Origin: Liopterus haemorrhoidalis
Lineage: Eukaryota; Arthropoda; Insecta; Coleoptera; Dytiscidae
Direction: 5' to 3'
DNA: 64,000 nt
Assembly (NCBI GenBank): GCA_963971575.1
Contig: OZ020625.1
Coordinates: 19,560,829-19,624,828 of the forward strand
The first letter of the stretch is position 1. Every line of letters starts with the position of its first letter. Shown piece by piece: positions 21,055 to 33,305 of this stretch. The position numbers were made by a program, and so were the translations under genes. The notes beneath the pieces are model-generated. The model did not search any database and was not told the DNA's origin. It worked only from the letters and a program-made list of their open reading frames with translations.

Positions 21055-21620
21055 TGGTTATTTTGAGTAACCACCGGTATGGTCTAGTACATGATGGCTT
21101 ACTGCGAAAAGTGACCAAGTCCAAATTTTACGATTTTGGGAGTTTTTAACCAAGTCAATGCAAATTGCTTCATTGCAATAAGAAAAATTCAGACTTTTAA
21201 AAATTTAACATGTAGAACTTTAAATAATAATATATCTACCTATTTAGCAAATTTATATAAAGCTCTCTCGCCTATTTCTGAAAAGAAAAAAGCATATTTG
21301 GTAAATGATATGTAAAACTGACGTGATACCTCCAGAACACCATGGATGGTACAATTCACTACCCGTCGATAAACTGTAGAGGAACTCTTCTCCCGAACCA
21401 GCCACTTCATAAACTAAATCACAAAATGACGTGTACAAGGTGTACTGAGTAGTTCCTTTTTCGATTTTTTTTTTACGTCAACAAGTTAATTTTAAGTAAA
21501 GTTACATGTGAGTTACTGAAGTAATTAATACATATTTCGCATTTCACTACTGTTTTTAATTTTTGACCAAGAGTAGTTTAAGATGTATTATTCGACAGCT
21601 AATACAGTTGCTAAGTACTA
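21055..21620. repeat. Mosaic unit C, first copy
   Basis: Shares GAGTAACCACCGGTATG, GCGAAAAGTGA and a CGTCGATAAACTGTGGAAG-like block in the same order and spacing with 24070-24640. No protein recognised. Confidence 0.6.
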
Positions 21621-23179
21621 TTTTTTGGTTAAAAAAACAACAAATACTATATTTTACATTGTATTTTGGCTTAAACGATACTAATAAAGCGCACTGTTTC
21701 AGTCCTACAAAGTTACTTTGATTTTATTTTTAAATTTTTAGGAAGTACCTGAACGTAATAATGATATTTTCTCAACTTTGTCAGTATGTGATTTGGTCAC
21801 TTTCCGCAATAAGTCCACGATGTTATTATAAAATTTCTTTGTGTCATTTGAATCACTGATTAGTTAAATATATCATTGAATTATTTTTATTTTGTATAAA
21901 CATTATTTATTAATTATTTCATTTTTCTCTTCTTAAAATAGCGTGACAATTAGGCAGTCACAGCCTTCGGCTTCTAAATGAAGCATTCGTTTATGACGAA
22001 ATTTAAGTGAAGATTTTGTAAAATTTTAGTTAAAACTATACTTAATCTTCTCTCTATCCTCTCTTGCTGCGTTATCATATCTGTGGTGACATGGAAAAGG
22101 GTGTTAAGTCAGTCTACCTAGTTATTGAAGAGACGTATTTCAAGAACGCCTTAATCTTAAAATTACTGTAAAGGCTTGCATTTACATTTTTTCAATAACT
22201 GAATATTTGTTTATATATTTATTCAATGATTTGAACGTAAGCTTTTACAGTAATATTAAAATTATCGAGTTCTTTAAATGCGTATCGTTAATAACTAAGT
22301 AAATTGAATTAACACCCTTTTTCTTGTCAACACAGAACAATTATTTTTATATCATGACTCCGTCATATAATTTTTGTAACAGTATTTTATTTAACAAACT
22401 TATAATTGAGGCTATATTTTACAAGGATGAAGTTTACACCCGAGCTGCAGGCGAGGGATGTTATCATCCGAATGTAATATAGCCATTATATGCGACTCAA
22501 ATGCAATATTTTATCTATAACTATTTTTCTTTGTCATTAGAAAAATAGCAAATTTAATTTAAAAACACAGATCCTGATCGTCAGTTGTAAAACTTCAAAA
22601 CTGAACTCATCAAGATGACTTACCATCAGCGGATTATTATCTGCAACACTGTTTAAAATACTGCTATCTATAAAATACCTACTATGGACATTTTTTTAAA
22701 TTTTATATTATTTATTTTAACGAATTCTTTTAACAAGCTCTGAAAGAGATTTTGAATAAATCGAAATGTTTACTTTTTTATATACTCTTTTATATTTCAC
22801 TTGCCCGAACCCTATTAATTGATCAATTACATTATTATTATTTATTCTAACATAAATAATATTTTTGATAAAGATGGGCTGTGTGAGGTGCAAATAGCCA
22901 TAATTGCTGAGCACAAAACATTTTAACTAATTAACTTACTTAAAAAAAAAAAATACTGTAGTGTAAATAACGTTCATTATTCACGGATAAGTACGCATGT
23001 GCGTCACTTTATACACTGCGTGTAATATGAACAGCTTTATGTATTTACTGTTGGATAGAAAATGCATTTCTTATTTGATGGTCGATAAAGTATTTTTGTG
23101 ATTTTATGCTGTGAAGGATGGAAATACCAAATTTTTAAATCTTTTAGCATTATGATTTTTGGTAAATATAGAGATATGG

Positions 23180-23356
23180 ATTTAAAAGTAGAGATGAGGA
23201 CCTCTTTTTTTTGCTCATCACTTGTATTTTACAAGTGAAGACCTTTTTTTTGGGTCATTACTTGTATTTCAGAAGCGAGGAGCTTTCTTTTATATCTTCA
23301 CTTTTTTGTCTACCGCCCCCCCCCCCCCCAGAAGAAATTCCTGGGTGCGCCACTGA
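23180..23356. repeat. Truncated inverted copy of the 15551-15791 MITE family
   Basis: The inner AAGTGAAGACCTTTTTTTT motifs and the right end CCTGGGTGCGCCACTG match the other MITE in inverted orientation; the opposite end is missing. A C15-16 homopolymer lies at about 23317-23331. Confidence 0.65.
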
Positions 23357-24069
23357 ATGCACGGTTGCATAATTGTATATTATTATATGAACGATTATGA
23401 GAGTCATTATTCACGAAGATGACGTTTGAGCCCACGAGCCGCAGGCAAGTGGCACAAATCATCTGCACAATCTCGCCATAATCGCGAATGTTATACTATA
23501 ATTTTTCCACGTATTTTATTTTCCTTCTTAACACGTTGACTGCAAAGGCAAGATTTAGGATTCTTGTATCAGAAGTCAATTTGATTAAGCTATATTATAA
23601 TATTAAGTCAATGTACTACAAGTAATCTCGTAGTCGGCGTCCTGGGCAAGAACGCTAACTACAAGAAAACTCGTAATTGGCAGTCAACGTGTTAAACAAA
23701 TAAATTAGACACAAAATTGATAATTTTAATGGAAGTGATAGCGTCATCCATTTTGCCTGCTACCACTTATGGATATGCAGGTTTGTGATTGGCCGTAAAG
23801 AGTGAATTATGAAACCATAATTCACTGTAGTTATTTATGAGTACTATTTTTCACAAAAAAAGTGCTAATAATTTCAATATAATTAAATAGGTCTGGAAAA
23901 AAGTCTTAAAATTATATCTAAGCTAAAATTTGATGTAAAACACAAAATTGTCTATCAACGCATTGCGATTTTTTTTTTCTACAATATCAGTTCTGCTCTT
24001 TATAAGACAAGTGTGATACAGAACTAATTATATTTTTCCTCTTTAAATTTATTTCTGTTATCTGAATGA

Positions 24070-24640
24070 TATATAAGTGGTTAATTTCAGTAACCACCGG
24101 TATGATGGTCTGGTGCATGATGATCTCGTGGACTTATTGCGAAAAGTGAGTCCAAATTTTTCGATTTTGATGATATTTTGACCAAGTTAATTACCACATC
24201 TGCAATAAGAAAAATTTAGACCTTTAAAAATGTAACAAGTAGACCTTTAAATATTAATATATCTACATAATTAACAAATGTATATAAAGGACTCTAGCTT
24301 ATTTCTGAAAAGAAAAAAACCAATTTGGTAAATTTTATGAAAAACTAATTTGATACCTACTCAGTATCATGGATTTCAATTTATTTCCCGTCGATAAACT
24401 GTGGAAGAACGTAATTCTCGAATCAACGCCTTCAGAAACTGAATCAGAAAATAAGGTGGAGTAGTTCTTTCTCGATTTTCTTTTACCTTTACTTTTTCTT
24501 GATACTTATTTCTTTTAAGTAACGTTACATGTAAGTTGCTGAAGCGATTAAAAATATGTTGCATTTAATTTCTGTTTTAACTTTTGATCAAGTAGTTTAA
24601 CATGTATTATTCGACAGCACAAAAACCTAGTACTATTTTT
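24070..24640. repeat. Mosaic unit C, second copy
   Basis: See the copy at 21055-21620: the same ordered blocks, including ATTATTCGACAGC at the right end (24606, compare 21588). Confidence 0.6.
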
Positions 24641-24766
24641 TCTCTTCTTAAAATAGGTGACAATCACAGTTATAGTTTTCGTCTTCTAAATGAAGCATTC
24701 CTTTATGGCGAAATTAAACTGAAGATTTTGTACACATATGAGATTTTATTTATCTGCACTAAATCT

Positions 24767-24772
<6 letters not shown>

Positions 24773-24817
<45 letters not shown>
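24773..24817. repeat. (TC)n microsatellite
   Basis: About 22 TC dinucleotides in a row. It makes the 84-residue frame at 24602-24856 an artefact. Confidence 0.95.
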
Positions 24818-24820
<3 letters not shown>

Positions 24821-24910
24821 GCATCATATTTGGGCTGCCGAGGAAAAGATTGTTAAGTCAGTATATTTAGTTTTTGCTTGAAATACGTGACGAATTTCAA
24901 GAAAACAATT

Positions 24911-26025
24911 TTAGTAATTTTAAATTAAACGTCCTGCATACTTCAGTTTAATTTTTGAGAATATAGAAAAAGATATTATGTTCAATTTAATGCAAAAATA
25001 AATGATTAATAATATATGAATAGGTTACTTAAGTACAATCTGAAAATAACATTAATACGCAATTTTTATATTGTAAAATATTGTTTATTCTGTAATGTTG
25101 TAATGTTGTTCAATCTAATAATGTCGTCTATTGTTTAATCAATAACTTTTTTGTTACTTAAATTTTCATAAATAATGTATGTTATAAAAATAAAATCTAC
25201 TTTAATTTAAATATGTTTTTTACTTATAATACTTACTTTTATCCACAGCTAATCCACTTACAAACTCATCTAGACTGCTTTACGACAGTATAAAAAAAAA
25301 TCATCCCGACAACAAATCATATCCCATTTAACCTACCAAAACCCCCAAAATAAACTGGTCCAATATAAACTGGTTTATTACCAGGTTTCTATCTTATAGA
25401 ATAGAAATAGGATAGAAATTTATATATTTTATTGCCTAGGGCGCTAGGAAAGTTTTGAGATACCTGCTTACATTTTAAACATTCGGACTTCAGCTCGACC
25501 AATAGAAAATGAGACCATCGTATGTAAAGATCACCAAGAGGAGATTGGAAACCTACATGTTATTTTCTGTGCTTTTGTGGTACAGTAGCGCCTCTATTTT
25601 CATATCCAGTAACTATTCGATTTAAAATTTATCGCCTGGTTACTTTTTTAATTTTAAGGTAGAAAAATGTTTATTAAAGAAACATGATAATAATATAAAA
25701 GCAAGTTTTATTTTAAACCAGTGGCCTAGAGAGACCTCCGCTAAACTTGCCCTCCCATAAAAATAATAATAATATAAAAAAAAAAAAATAGATAATTTTT
25801 TTTTTAATTTAAAAGAATTTTTAGGTAAATCTTCAAAAATACATCAAATTATGTCCTATACATATTTTTGTCCAACGCTTGGTTTACTAGTTACGAATTT
25901 TTTAAAATTTTAAAGTTTAATAACTTCCGTTTCCGGTTTCGGATTTTAATAAAAAGCAATAGAGTTCTTCCCAATTATTAGGAGAATTTTTTAGTACCAG
26001 AACGAACTCTTTAAGTTAAACCGTT
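24911..26025. other. Intergenic, no gene seen
   Basis: AT-rich; CGCTAGG and GTAGCGCCTCTAT phrases near 25440 and 25585 resemble insertion-site remnants seen elsewhere in the window, but no element could be bounded. Confidence 0.35.
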
Positions 26026-26215
26026 TTTGAGTTATCGTGTATACACACAGACACTCAGACACACACAGACACACACACATACGGACGGCACTTCGAAAAT
26101 AGGTTTTTTGGATTCCCTGGACCATGAAACGTGGTCATCCGTCAAAATCTCGACATCGAAAATTTTCGCGATTACAATACTTGCCCCTTATATATTAAGG
26201 TCGGGCAAGTAAAAA
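26026..26215 (+). repeat. Dispersed repeat end with (CACACAGA)n and TCGACATCGAAAATTTTCG
   Basis: An ACACAGACACTCAGACACAC tract is followed by GGACCATGAAACGTGGTCAT, CGTCAAAATCTCGACATCG and a CCCCTTATATATTAAGGTCG tail. The same plan (CAGACAGA tract, CATCGAAATCTCGA, CCTTATATATG) is seen at 29455-29630, so these are ends of a common retroelement or SINE class. Confidence 0.5.
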
Positions 26216-26637
26216 TATACATATATTTTAAATACAAAGTTCAGTTTTATAGTATATATTTTAAATACAAAGAAGTTTGTTCAATCATAAATCAACTTAT
26301 TTATATATTTCTTTTTCATTCATGCAAGACATGTACGAGATTATTCTTCATACACTTCCATATAAAGCAAGCAGAATAGTGAAAACACAGAACATTGAAA
26401 TGATTGAAAAACAACACAGAACACGGAACATTGGAACATAAAACATCGGAAATTACTTATAATTTGTAGCACGTGGCACTGTACACGAACTAATTGATTT
26501 TCTTGTCAAAATTAACCACAGAACACCTTAAAATATGAACGTTAAAAAACAATGACACTTATTTTGATATGGAACTAATGTAGCATTAAGCCTTCACCCC
26601 CCCCCTAATCGTATGGCCACACTGTCTTATACAGTCA
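26216..26637. other. Intergenic, no gene seen
   Basis: Contains short tandem phrases AACACAGAACA/AACATTGAAA near 26380-26450. No gene. Confidence 0.4.
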
Positions 26638-27752
26638 CTGTAGAACATGGGTCCTCAAACTTTTTCAACAGGGGGCCGGTTCACTGTCCCTCAGACTGTT
26701 GAAGGGCCGGACTAAAGTTAAAAAAAAATTGTTTTGAAAATTTTTTATTTGAAAACAATGGGAACAAATACAATAATTAAAATGAAGAACAAGTAAAGTT
26801 AAATCTACCAACTTACAAATATTTTAATAGGAACTATGGGCCTGTTTTTGGCTAATAAGATGGTCAATGTCCGGTTCCATATTTGTCATTGCTAGTCGTA
26901 ACAAGTGATGCAAGTGTGTATCAGTAAGTCTAGATCTGGTTGGAGATTTCAAATGTTTCATCCTAGAAAAAGTCTGTTCACAGATATAAGTGCTGCTAAA
27001 GATTGTTACCATTTTGAGTGCATGGTTCCTAAGATTGGGATATGTCTCGGCGAAGAGAGATGCATAGAAATTAGGAAGGCTGCTTGAACTGAACGCGTCT
27101 TTCAGAGAGTCACAATTCTGCAGTTCAGCCAGTTCCATTTGGTAAATTGTATTTACATTTCCAATGTCAATAGAAAACGGGTTACGGAAAAGCGGTATGT
27201 CCTGTTCATGGAGACGAAGCTCTTTAAATCTAAATTGGAACTCTTTTTGCAACTTTTCCAGTGAATCCACACATGTTTTGTTTGGAAATGAAACCAATGG
27301 TTTTTCCGCTAACAGATTTTGAGTTATGGGAAGATGGCAGAAATTTTCCTCCTTCACGTCTTTGATGAGGATGCCTTATTTAACTGCAAATGCTTTCACA
27401 TGTGATTGCATGTCACAGATGAGCTTGCCCTTTCCTTGAAGTTGCACATTGAAACTGTTGAGTAGCTCTGTTACATCTGTCAGAAAAGCAAGGTGCCATT
27501 TCCATTCTGCATCATTGAGCTCTGGTACTTCTTTGTTTTTAGAAAGCAGAAAATCTTTAATCTGTGGAAGTAACTCATAGAAACGTTTCAAAACTCTCTC
27601 TTGACTCAGCCAACGGACTTTTGTGTGGTACAGAACATCTTTATTGGCAACATTTAGCTCAGACAAAAATTCCTGAAACTGTCTGAGGTTTAATGCATTA
27701 GCTCTGATGAAATTAAAACAAGATACCACAGTTTTCATAACAGAGTTCCACT

Positions 27753-28712
27753 CAGTGTTGTAATAGATACATTTGAAAATATATCTAGATACAGATACAG
27801 ATACTTGAGGAAAAATGTATCTAGATGCAGATACAGATACAAATTTTAAAAAGTATCTAGATACAGATACATTTTTTTTTACAATGTATCTAGATACTTC
27901 AAGATACTTTAAGATACTTTCGGAAAAATGAAAACACCACAAAAAAAAAAGAAATAACTAGAGCAAGGAATATATTTGTTCACAATAAAAAATAAGTTAC
28001 GCACTATTATTACTCTTAAAATAAACACAAATAGCCTTTGAAGCTGTGTGTCAGAAATATTAACTAACTATATACCAATGTAATCTTTAAAAAAATCACT
28101 TTTTTATTCCAATTTCAGCGGATATCTCGAACATTTTTTGTTCGCTAATAAATTACTATTAAAACAACAATTTTATTTATTATATTTTTCTTTATTTAAT
28201 TCACATTTATAAAATTAATTCTTATTCTTAGATTAGATAATTACTTAATGGTTGTTTTACTTCACCGTTGTTAATAAAATTACTTAATTTTTTTTTTTAT
28301 TTAATTTTTTTTATTTATTATTTTTTTAAATTTATTCAGAGCTGGAAATACAATTACACTTTATTAAAATTTTATAGATAAAAATAAATTAAATAAATAA
28401 ATAAATTATAAGTTTGAGAATTATGATAAAATAGAAGTTCTACATATAATTAATTAAATTTTGGAAAACATACATTTATTTTTTTCCTTTTTTTTAAAGA
28501 AAAAAAAAAATAAATAAAAGACCTTGAAAAAGACAAAATAGGAAAGTATCTGAAAAAAGTACCTGAAATACAGATACTTAGATACTGATTTAAATATCTA
28601 GATACAGATACAGATACATATTTTAAAATGTACCTAGATACAGTAACTAGATACTTGCACAGTATCTAGTTACTGTATCTAGATACAAATACCTAGATAC
28701 ATTACAACACTG
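27753..28712. mobile_element. Nested hAT-type element rich in AGATACAGATAC, 960 bp
   Basis: Ends CAGTGTTGTAATAGATAC and the inverse of GATACATTACAACACTG are inverted repeats; GTTCCACT is duplicated exactly at 27745-27752 and 28713-28720. The subterminal parts consist of repeated ATCTAGATACAGATAC blocks in opposite orientation at the two ends. The interior is extremely AT-rich with no coding capacity. Confidence 0.92.
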
Positions 28713-28792
28713 GTTCCACTTCAGTGATTTACTACACAGCGCTTGCTAGTGGATGAGGCAGTGTATGGCTATTGGATGAGTATGGTTATGTT

Positions 28793-29765
28793 CAGGGCCG
28801 GATCGATGGATTGAATCGGCCCGGGCGATTTGAATGATTCGGCCCCGGCTCACGGGACTTGTTGATCATTTATAGGGAGTGTTTTAAGAGTCCCGAGTAC
28901 GGGTATAAATAAGGACCAAAGTATATTTAAATAAACTTATTTAATTTATATTTTTAATATTAATATCGAAAATAAAAATACAGTCTCTAAAATAATGAAA
29001 TAATGTTAGAAATACAAACAAAAAAATCAGCTGTGGCCACCACAGGACCGACCGCCATCATAAAGTACTTGTATAAAATGCATTCTAGCAGCAGAGTAGA
29101 AATAACTTGGCCTAATATTTTCTAACAGAGATATTATTTACCATGACCATGGAAACGTTACATATAAGTATGAAAAAATTGAGACAAAAATTTTTCGAAA
29201 TGTTTCGTTTTATCAAAAAACGTCTCAATTAAAAGTTATTAGTTATTGCATTTATAGCAACTTTTGTTAAATACATTTTTTCGAAATATTTTTCTGTTGC
29301 TAAATATTCGCAAAATCTTAAAATCGACACGAGTAAACTCCCATTTCTACTCCACCGATTTTTACCAAAAGTTGATCAACTCGTACCATTGATGGCAGAA
29401 GTTTAAATATGAAGTTTCATAAAAATCCTTTTAGCCGAATTTGCTCTGCACGTGTACACAGACAGACAGACGGACGGACAGACGGACGGACGGACAGACA
29501 GACCGACAGACATCATGCTAAAAATAGTCAAAACGTTATGTAGGGACCTCAATTCGTGGAGATCCATCGAAATCTCGAAATGTCAAAATCGGTATGATCA
29601 TAATACCTACCTTATATATGTTAACGATCGGTAAAAAGTCATTTTTAAAATAATATCATAGAATTGATTATAAGTATTTGAGTGGATAGTAGCCGTCGCA
29701 TCGGCCCAAAAAGCTAACGGCCCATCAGGCAATGCCCGATCGCCCGATAGGTCGATCCGCCCCTG
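28793..29765. mobile_element. Nested hAT-type element, 973 bp
   Basis: Ends CAGGGCCGGATCGA and TCGATCCGCCCCTG are inverted repeats; GTTATGTT is duplicated exactly at 28785-28792 and 29766-29773. The interior includes an ACCGACCGCC block and a CATCGAAATCTCGA block also found at 9661-10030, and a GACA/GACG microsatellite at about 29460-29510. Non-autonomous. Confidence 0.92.
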
Positions 29766-30523
29766 GTTATGTTTGTCCATCTCTTGGTTAATGCGAGCAA
29801 TTACTCCTTTATTAGACCCTACCATGCTAGGAGCACAATCAGTTGTCACACTGGCTAGTCTAGCCCAGTTCAGCTCCAAACCATTCACAGTTTGACAAAC
29901 CTTTTCATAGATATCCTCTCCTGTAGTTGTTCTTTTGATGCTTTACAGTGCAGCAAGCTCTTCTGTGATTTCGAAATAGTCATTCGTCCCACGAATAAAA
30001 ATTAGAAGTTGTGCAGAATCAGTACGAGCTACTTATATACTGCACGTGCTAACAGCGAGTTGCATATACTACACTGGAGTGACAGCTCTCGATTCTCGCT
30101 TCGTAAATAAAACGAGCCGTTGCGTCAATATGTTACCCCCACCACAGTACGGCCAAATTATAAGCGGGAATATGTTTAACATGCATTTTTTTGGAATTTA
30201 ACAATGGTTTCAATCAGTAATAACAAAAAAAAAAACATATTAGAATTTACCCGGCGGGCCGGATAAATGTCTTCGGTGGGCCGTATGTGGCCCGCGGGCC
30301 GTAGTTTGAGGACCCCTGCTGTAGAAGATACACTCTTCCGCAGACAAACCACGTTTGAAATTATACAAAATTATTGCACGATATTGATAAGTTCACACTG
30401 CAAATAATAGACTGACTATATAAAATGTATTTATCAGTGTATCTATTGTTTTGAATGATGTATTTAATGATGCAAGAATAAACTTGCTATGTTTATTTAC
30501 ACAGACGTATCTCAAAACTGTCC

Positions 30524-30857
30524 TATAGTGCGTTCGAAGGTGAGTTTGCAGTATAGCTCTTATGGAAAATGGGAGCGGTGTTGCCAAATGTTGTAAAAGT
30601 GTCAAATGTGTCAATTATAATAATATGAAAAACTCGTATGATTTACAAAAATCAACTCTTATAAAACTCAAAATAACACTCAACAAAAACAAATGGCCAT
30701 TTGTAGAATACTGCGTCTTGACAGATCAGCGCGTTTTAGAGCTGGCAACGTCGACAAGCAAGTAAAGGATAGTGTCATTGTGTAAACCCATTAGAGAGTA
30801 TGAAAAAGAACTACTCCATATGCCCTGTACTGCAAACTCACCTTTGAACGCAATATA
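30524..30857. mobile_element. MITE, about 334 bp, TGCGTTCGAAGGTGAGTTTG ends
   Basis: TATAGTGCGTTCGAAGGTGA and GTTTGCAGTA at the left match the inverse of TACTGCAAACTCACCTTTGA and ACGCAATATA at the right. No coding capacity; the target duplication is uncertain (TA possible). Confidence 0.75.
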
Positions 30858-31731
30858 GCACCCTCCATAATTGTGTTAGATCTTCGCGTGCTCGTCTTGT
30901 AACCAGCTGGGGAATGTAAGAGGAAGAGGAAGAGAACCCAAAATAGATGGACGAGGCGCAAGAAGAAGATATATAGTACATACATTGCTCGCACATCGTG
31001 TTTTTGAGAAAAAAAGTGTCACTTTTTCACACCTTTTTTCTCTGATACAGCCTTTATAAAAATAACATTTTGCCTGCTCCATGTTTCTACCGCCGATAGA
31101 TTAAATTCTTTGCACGACATATATTTTGGAAAACTCTAGTCTATGTAAAACAACACACATAGTACATTTTACTCAGGTACATATGCAGGTAATATCTTTA
31201 CGAAGCGAGTACAGGTATTTATAAAAGGTATGAGAATTATTAAAGTTATGTTCAAGAATTTTCAAGTCTCTTTCATCGCTTGTATTTTTATTTTGTCTTC
31301 TATAATATAGCACTGAATTTATTTCATTGAATAAGAATAAAAATGTTCTACCAGTAAGAGAGAACCTGCTACATTTCCATCAAGTTGTACGGTTATAAAT
31401 ATTTAATTTGATAAATTATGTAACGTTTAAAAGAGGAATGGTGTTGATTAATTCTAAATCATTCCTTTTCTAAATTTAATATCATCTTTTTTGCTGGATA
31501 TAGACAATTGAGAACTGACACGCTCGGATACGCAGTCTGGTAGTCAAATATTGTACTACGCGACTGTAGTACTGTTTGAAATTAAAATATATTTTATAGT
31601 GTTGATTTTTTGTTAGAACGTCGATATATACATTTTCATAAAATAAAAATGTACTGTGCTTAAATTAAACTGTTCCCTGTTGGAATATTGACAGCTGAAT
31701 ACTAGACAATTCAGCCATTTTGTCATGAATT
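30858..31731. other. Intergenic, no gene seen
   Basis: AT-rich. The 60-70-residue frames on the minus strand at 30791-31082 are not recognised. Confidence 0.4.
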
Positions 31732-32384
31732 ACAGCGCCGCCAACGGTAATGTCACTTCTCAATAGGTCTAACCAGTGGCGTAGCTAGGGTCATCTGCGC
31801 CCGGGGACATGACACAAAGTCTGCGCCCCTTCTCGTCGTGAGCCCCCAAGAAAATTTTGAAATTTTACGGTTTATATGGTTCATTTTCGAAGCATCTGGT
31901 ATTTTAATGAAATAGAATTGAGAACTAACGCTAACTGAAGCGCTGCGTAGTGACAGAAATTTGTACTACTAATTTAGGTACTCCTTGTCTGTATTTATTC
32001 AGTGTTTACTACGTGTTTACAGAGTATATTCTTGAATATGTCGTTTAAATCATCAAAAAGTCGAACAAATTGCAGTGTATTTGGGTGTTCATCTAGAAGA
32101 GGAAGAGATTCAAATCTTAGTTTTCACAGTTTTCCAAAACAAGGCGAATCTTCTGTTAAATTGCTGTCAAGGGCTGGTTTTGAACTTACTATGGACAGAC
32201 GTAGTGCTTGGGAATATATTTTGCGATGTGGGAAACCTGTTGGTGATACTTTAAAAGTGTGTTCACTTCATTTTAAAAATGAAGATTTTATATTATCAGG
32301 TTTGTATTATCATATTAATAAATAATCATTAGTTTTATAATTATTATTATTAGTTAAATAATCATCGCACATACAGAAAAATTA

Positions 32385-33305
32385 GGCTGTAACTTGAGGA
32401 AAACATTTTATTTATTTAAAAAATTAAGAGAATTTTTACCAATAAAAGTTCTCTATCAATTTTATTACGCGCTGGTTCAGTCGATTGTTTCTTACGGAAT
32501 AATAGCATGGGGAGGAGCAGCAGAAACTTACTTGAACAAAATTAAAACCAACAAAAAGATAATAATAAAAATAATGCTTAAAAAAATGTTCTCTACCGAA
32601 CGGTTAAACTCTATGAAGAGGCAAATTTAATGGAAGTACCCCAATTATATATTTTGTCAATACTCAGATATATAAAAAAAAAAAATTCAACAGATGTTAC
32701 TAACTTAAATCATACATATAACACAAGAAATAGGTTACAAGCGAATGTAAAAAAGGTATCTAAAACTACCGGACAACGTTGCTTTTTATATCACATGCCT
32801 AAACTATACAATGCATTTCAAAAATTTATCAATGAGAATACTGAAAATATAACTTTTAACTACAACTACTCCGTCTGGACAAAGAAATTTTGTAAAAAAT
32901 TAACTAGAATTGAATTCACTAATATTTTAAATAAGCTATAATTTCAATTAACTATTAAAGACCAATACATAAAAACAGTTTTAAAAGTAACTGATACGCC
33001 CTTTTAACAATAAAAATTATATATAAAGCCACACACAGACTGTTACAGTTCTATGTGGCAGTAGCCCTGTACCGACATGCCACTGATTCAATCACATATT
33101 AATTTTAAATAGGGCATTAATTGTAAATTTTCTCTAAAATATATGTATATGTAAGTATGTACATGCGAATTTGTTTATACACATGTGCGTATGTATGCAA
33201 GTGTATACAGGTTTACATGTTATTTATGTGTATATAATTGTGTATAATTATGTTTTTTATTTGTATTGGAAAATTAACAATAAATTTCAATTCAAATTTC
33301 AATTT
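32385..33305 (+). mobile_element. 5'-truncated LINE fragment in transposase intron 1
   Basis: Encodes the end of a reverse transcriptase: FYLFKKLREFLPIKVLYQFY, YALVQSIVSYGIIAWGGA (32394-32630), then after a frame change LNHTYNTRNRLQANVKK and FLYHMPKLYNAFQKFI (32630-32941). This is the thumb/C-terminal region of jockey/CR1-type elements. The 3' end is AT-rich with ATGT repeats (33130-33250) and a tail of CAATTCAAATTTCAATT. Confidence 0.7.

Larger units (their letters stand above)
14800..24910. repeat. 10-kb mosaic of diverged, partly tandem repeat units
   Basis: No intact gene is present. A unit of about 500 bp (unit A) contains AATTTAATTTAAAAACACA, GATGGCTTACCATCA and CTTCTTTCTTCAAATT-like phrases and recurs near 14860, 15355, 15870, 16340, 18240-19010, 19160 and 22480. 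A second unit (B) with CAGCCTTCGGCTTCTAAATG and TATCATATCTG-GTGACA recurs at about 16800, 17650, 19810, 21950 and 24660. A third (C) is described separately. In several A units the minus strand is purine-rich and open for 30-50 codons, encoding a Lys/Glu-rich coil, which I take as low complexity. The stretch looks like an old repeat cluster rather than unique DNA. Confidence 0.7.
26824..30031 (-). pseudogene. hAT transposase (GTF2IRD2/SCAN-ZBED type), interrupted twice
   Basis: Reading on the minus strand from 30031: DSAQLLIFIRGTNDYFEITE, a stop, VNGLELNWARLASVTTDCAP, SMVGSNKGVIARINQEMDKH (29888-29766); then after the insertion HPIAIHCLIH, a stop, QALCSKSLKWN (28792-28713); then SVMKTVVSCFNFIRANALNL, TKVRWLSQERVLKRFYELLP (27752-27376), and after a frame change the C-terminal dimerisation region SSTYICEQTFSRMKHLKSPT, LTDTHLHHLLRLAMTN (27357-26824). 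The TTDCAPSM and CEQTFSRMK motifs are classic for this hAT branch. The BED zinc finger and N-terminus are missing and stops are present, so it is inactive. When the two insertions and one copy of each duplication are removed, the reading joins smoothly. Confidence 0.9.
26646..30318 (-). mobile_element. hAT transposon carrying two nested hAT-type insertions
   Basis: Ends CATGGGTCCTCAAAC and GTTTGAGGACCCCTG are inverted repeats; CTGTAGAA is duplicated exactly at 26638-26645 and 30319-30326. Inside are two later insertions (27753-28712 and 28793-29765). Without them the element is about 1.74 kb and keeps only a broken, N-terminally truncated transposase. Confidence 0.93.

Noticed and set aside
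24602..24856. 84-residue protein with Ser-Leu repeats
   Set aside because: Translation of a (TC)n microsatellite.
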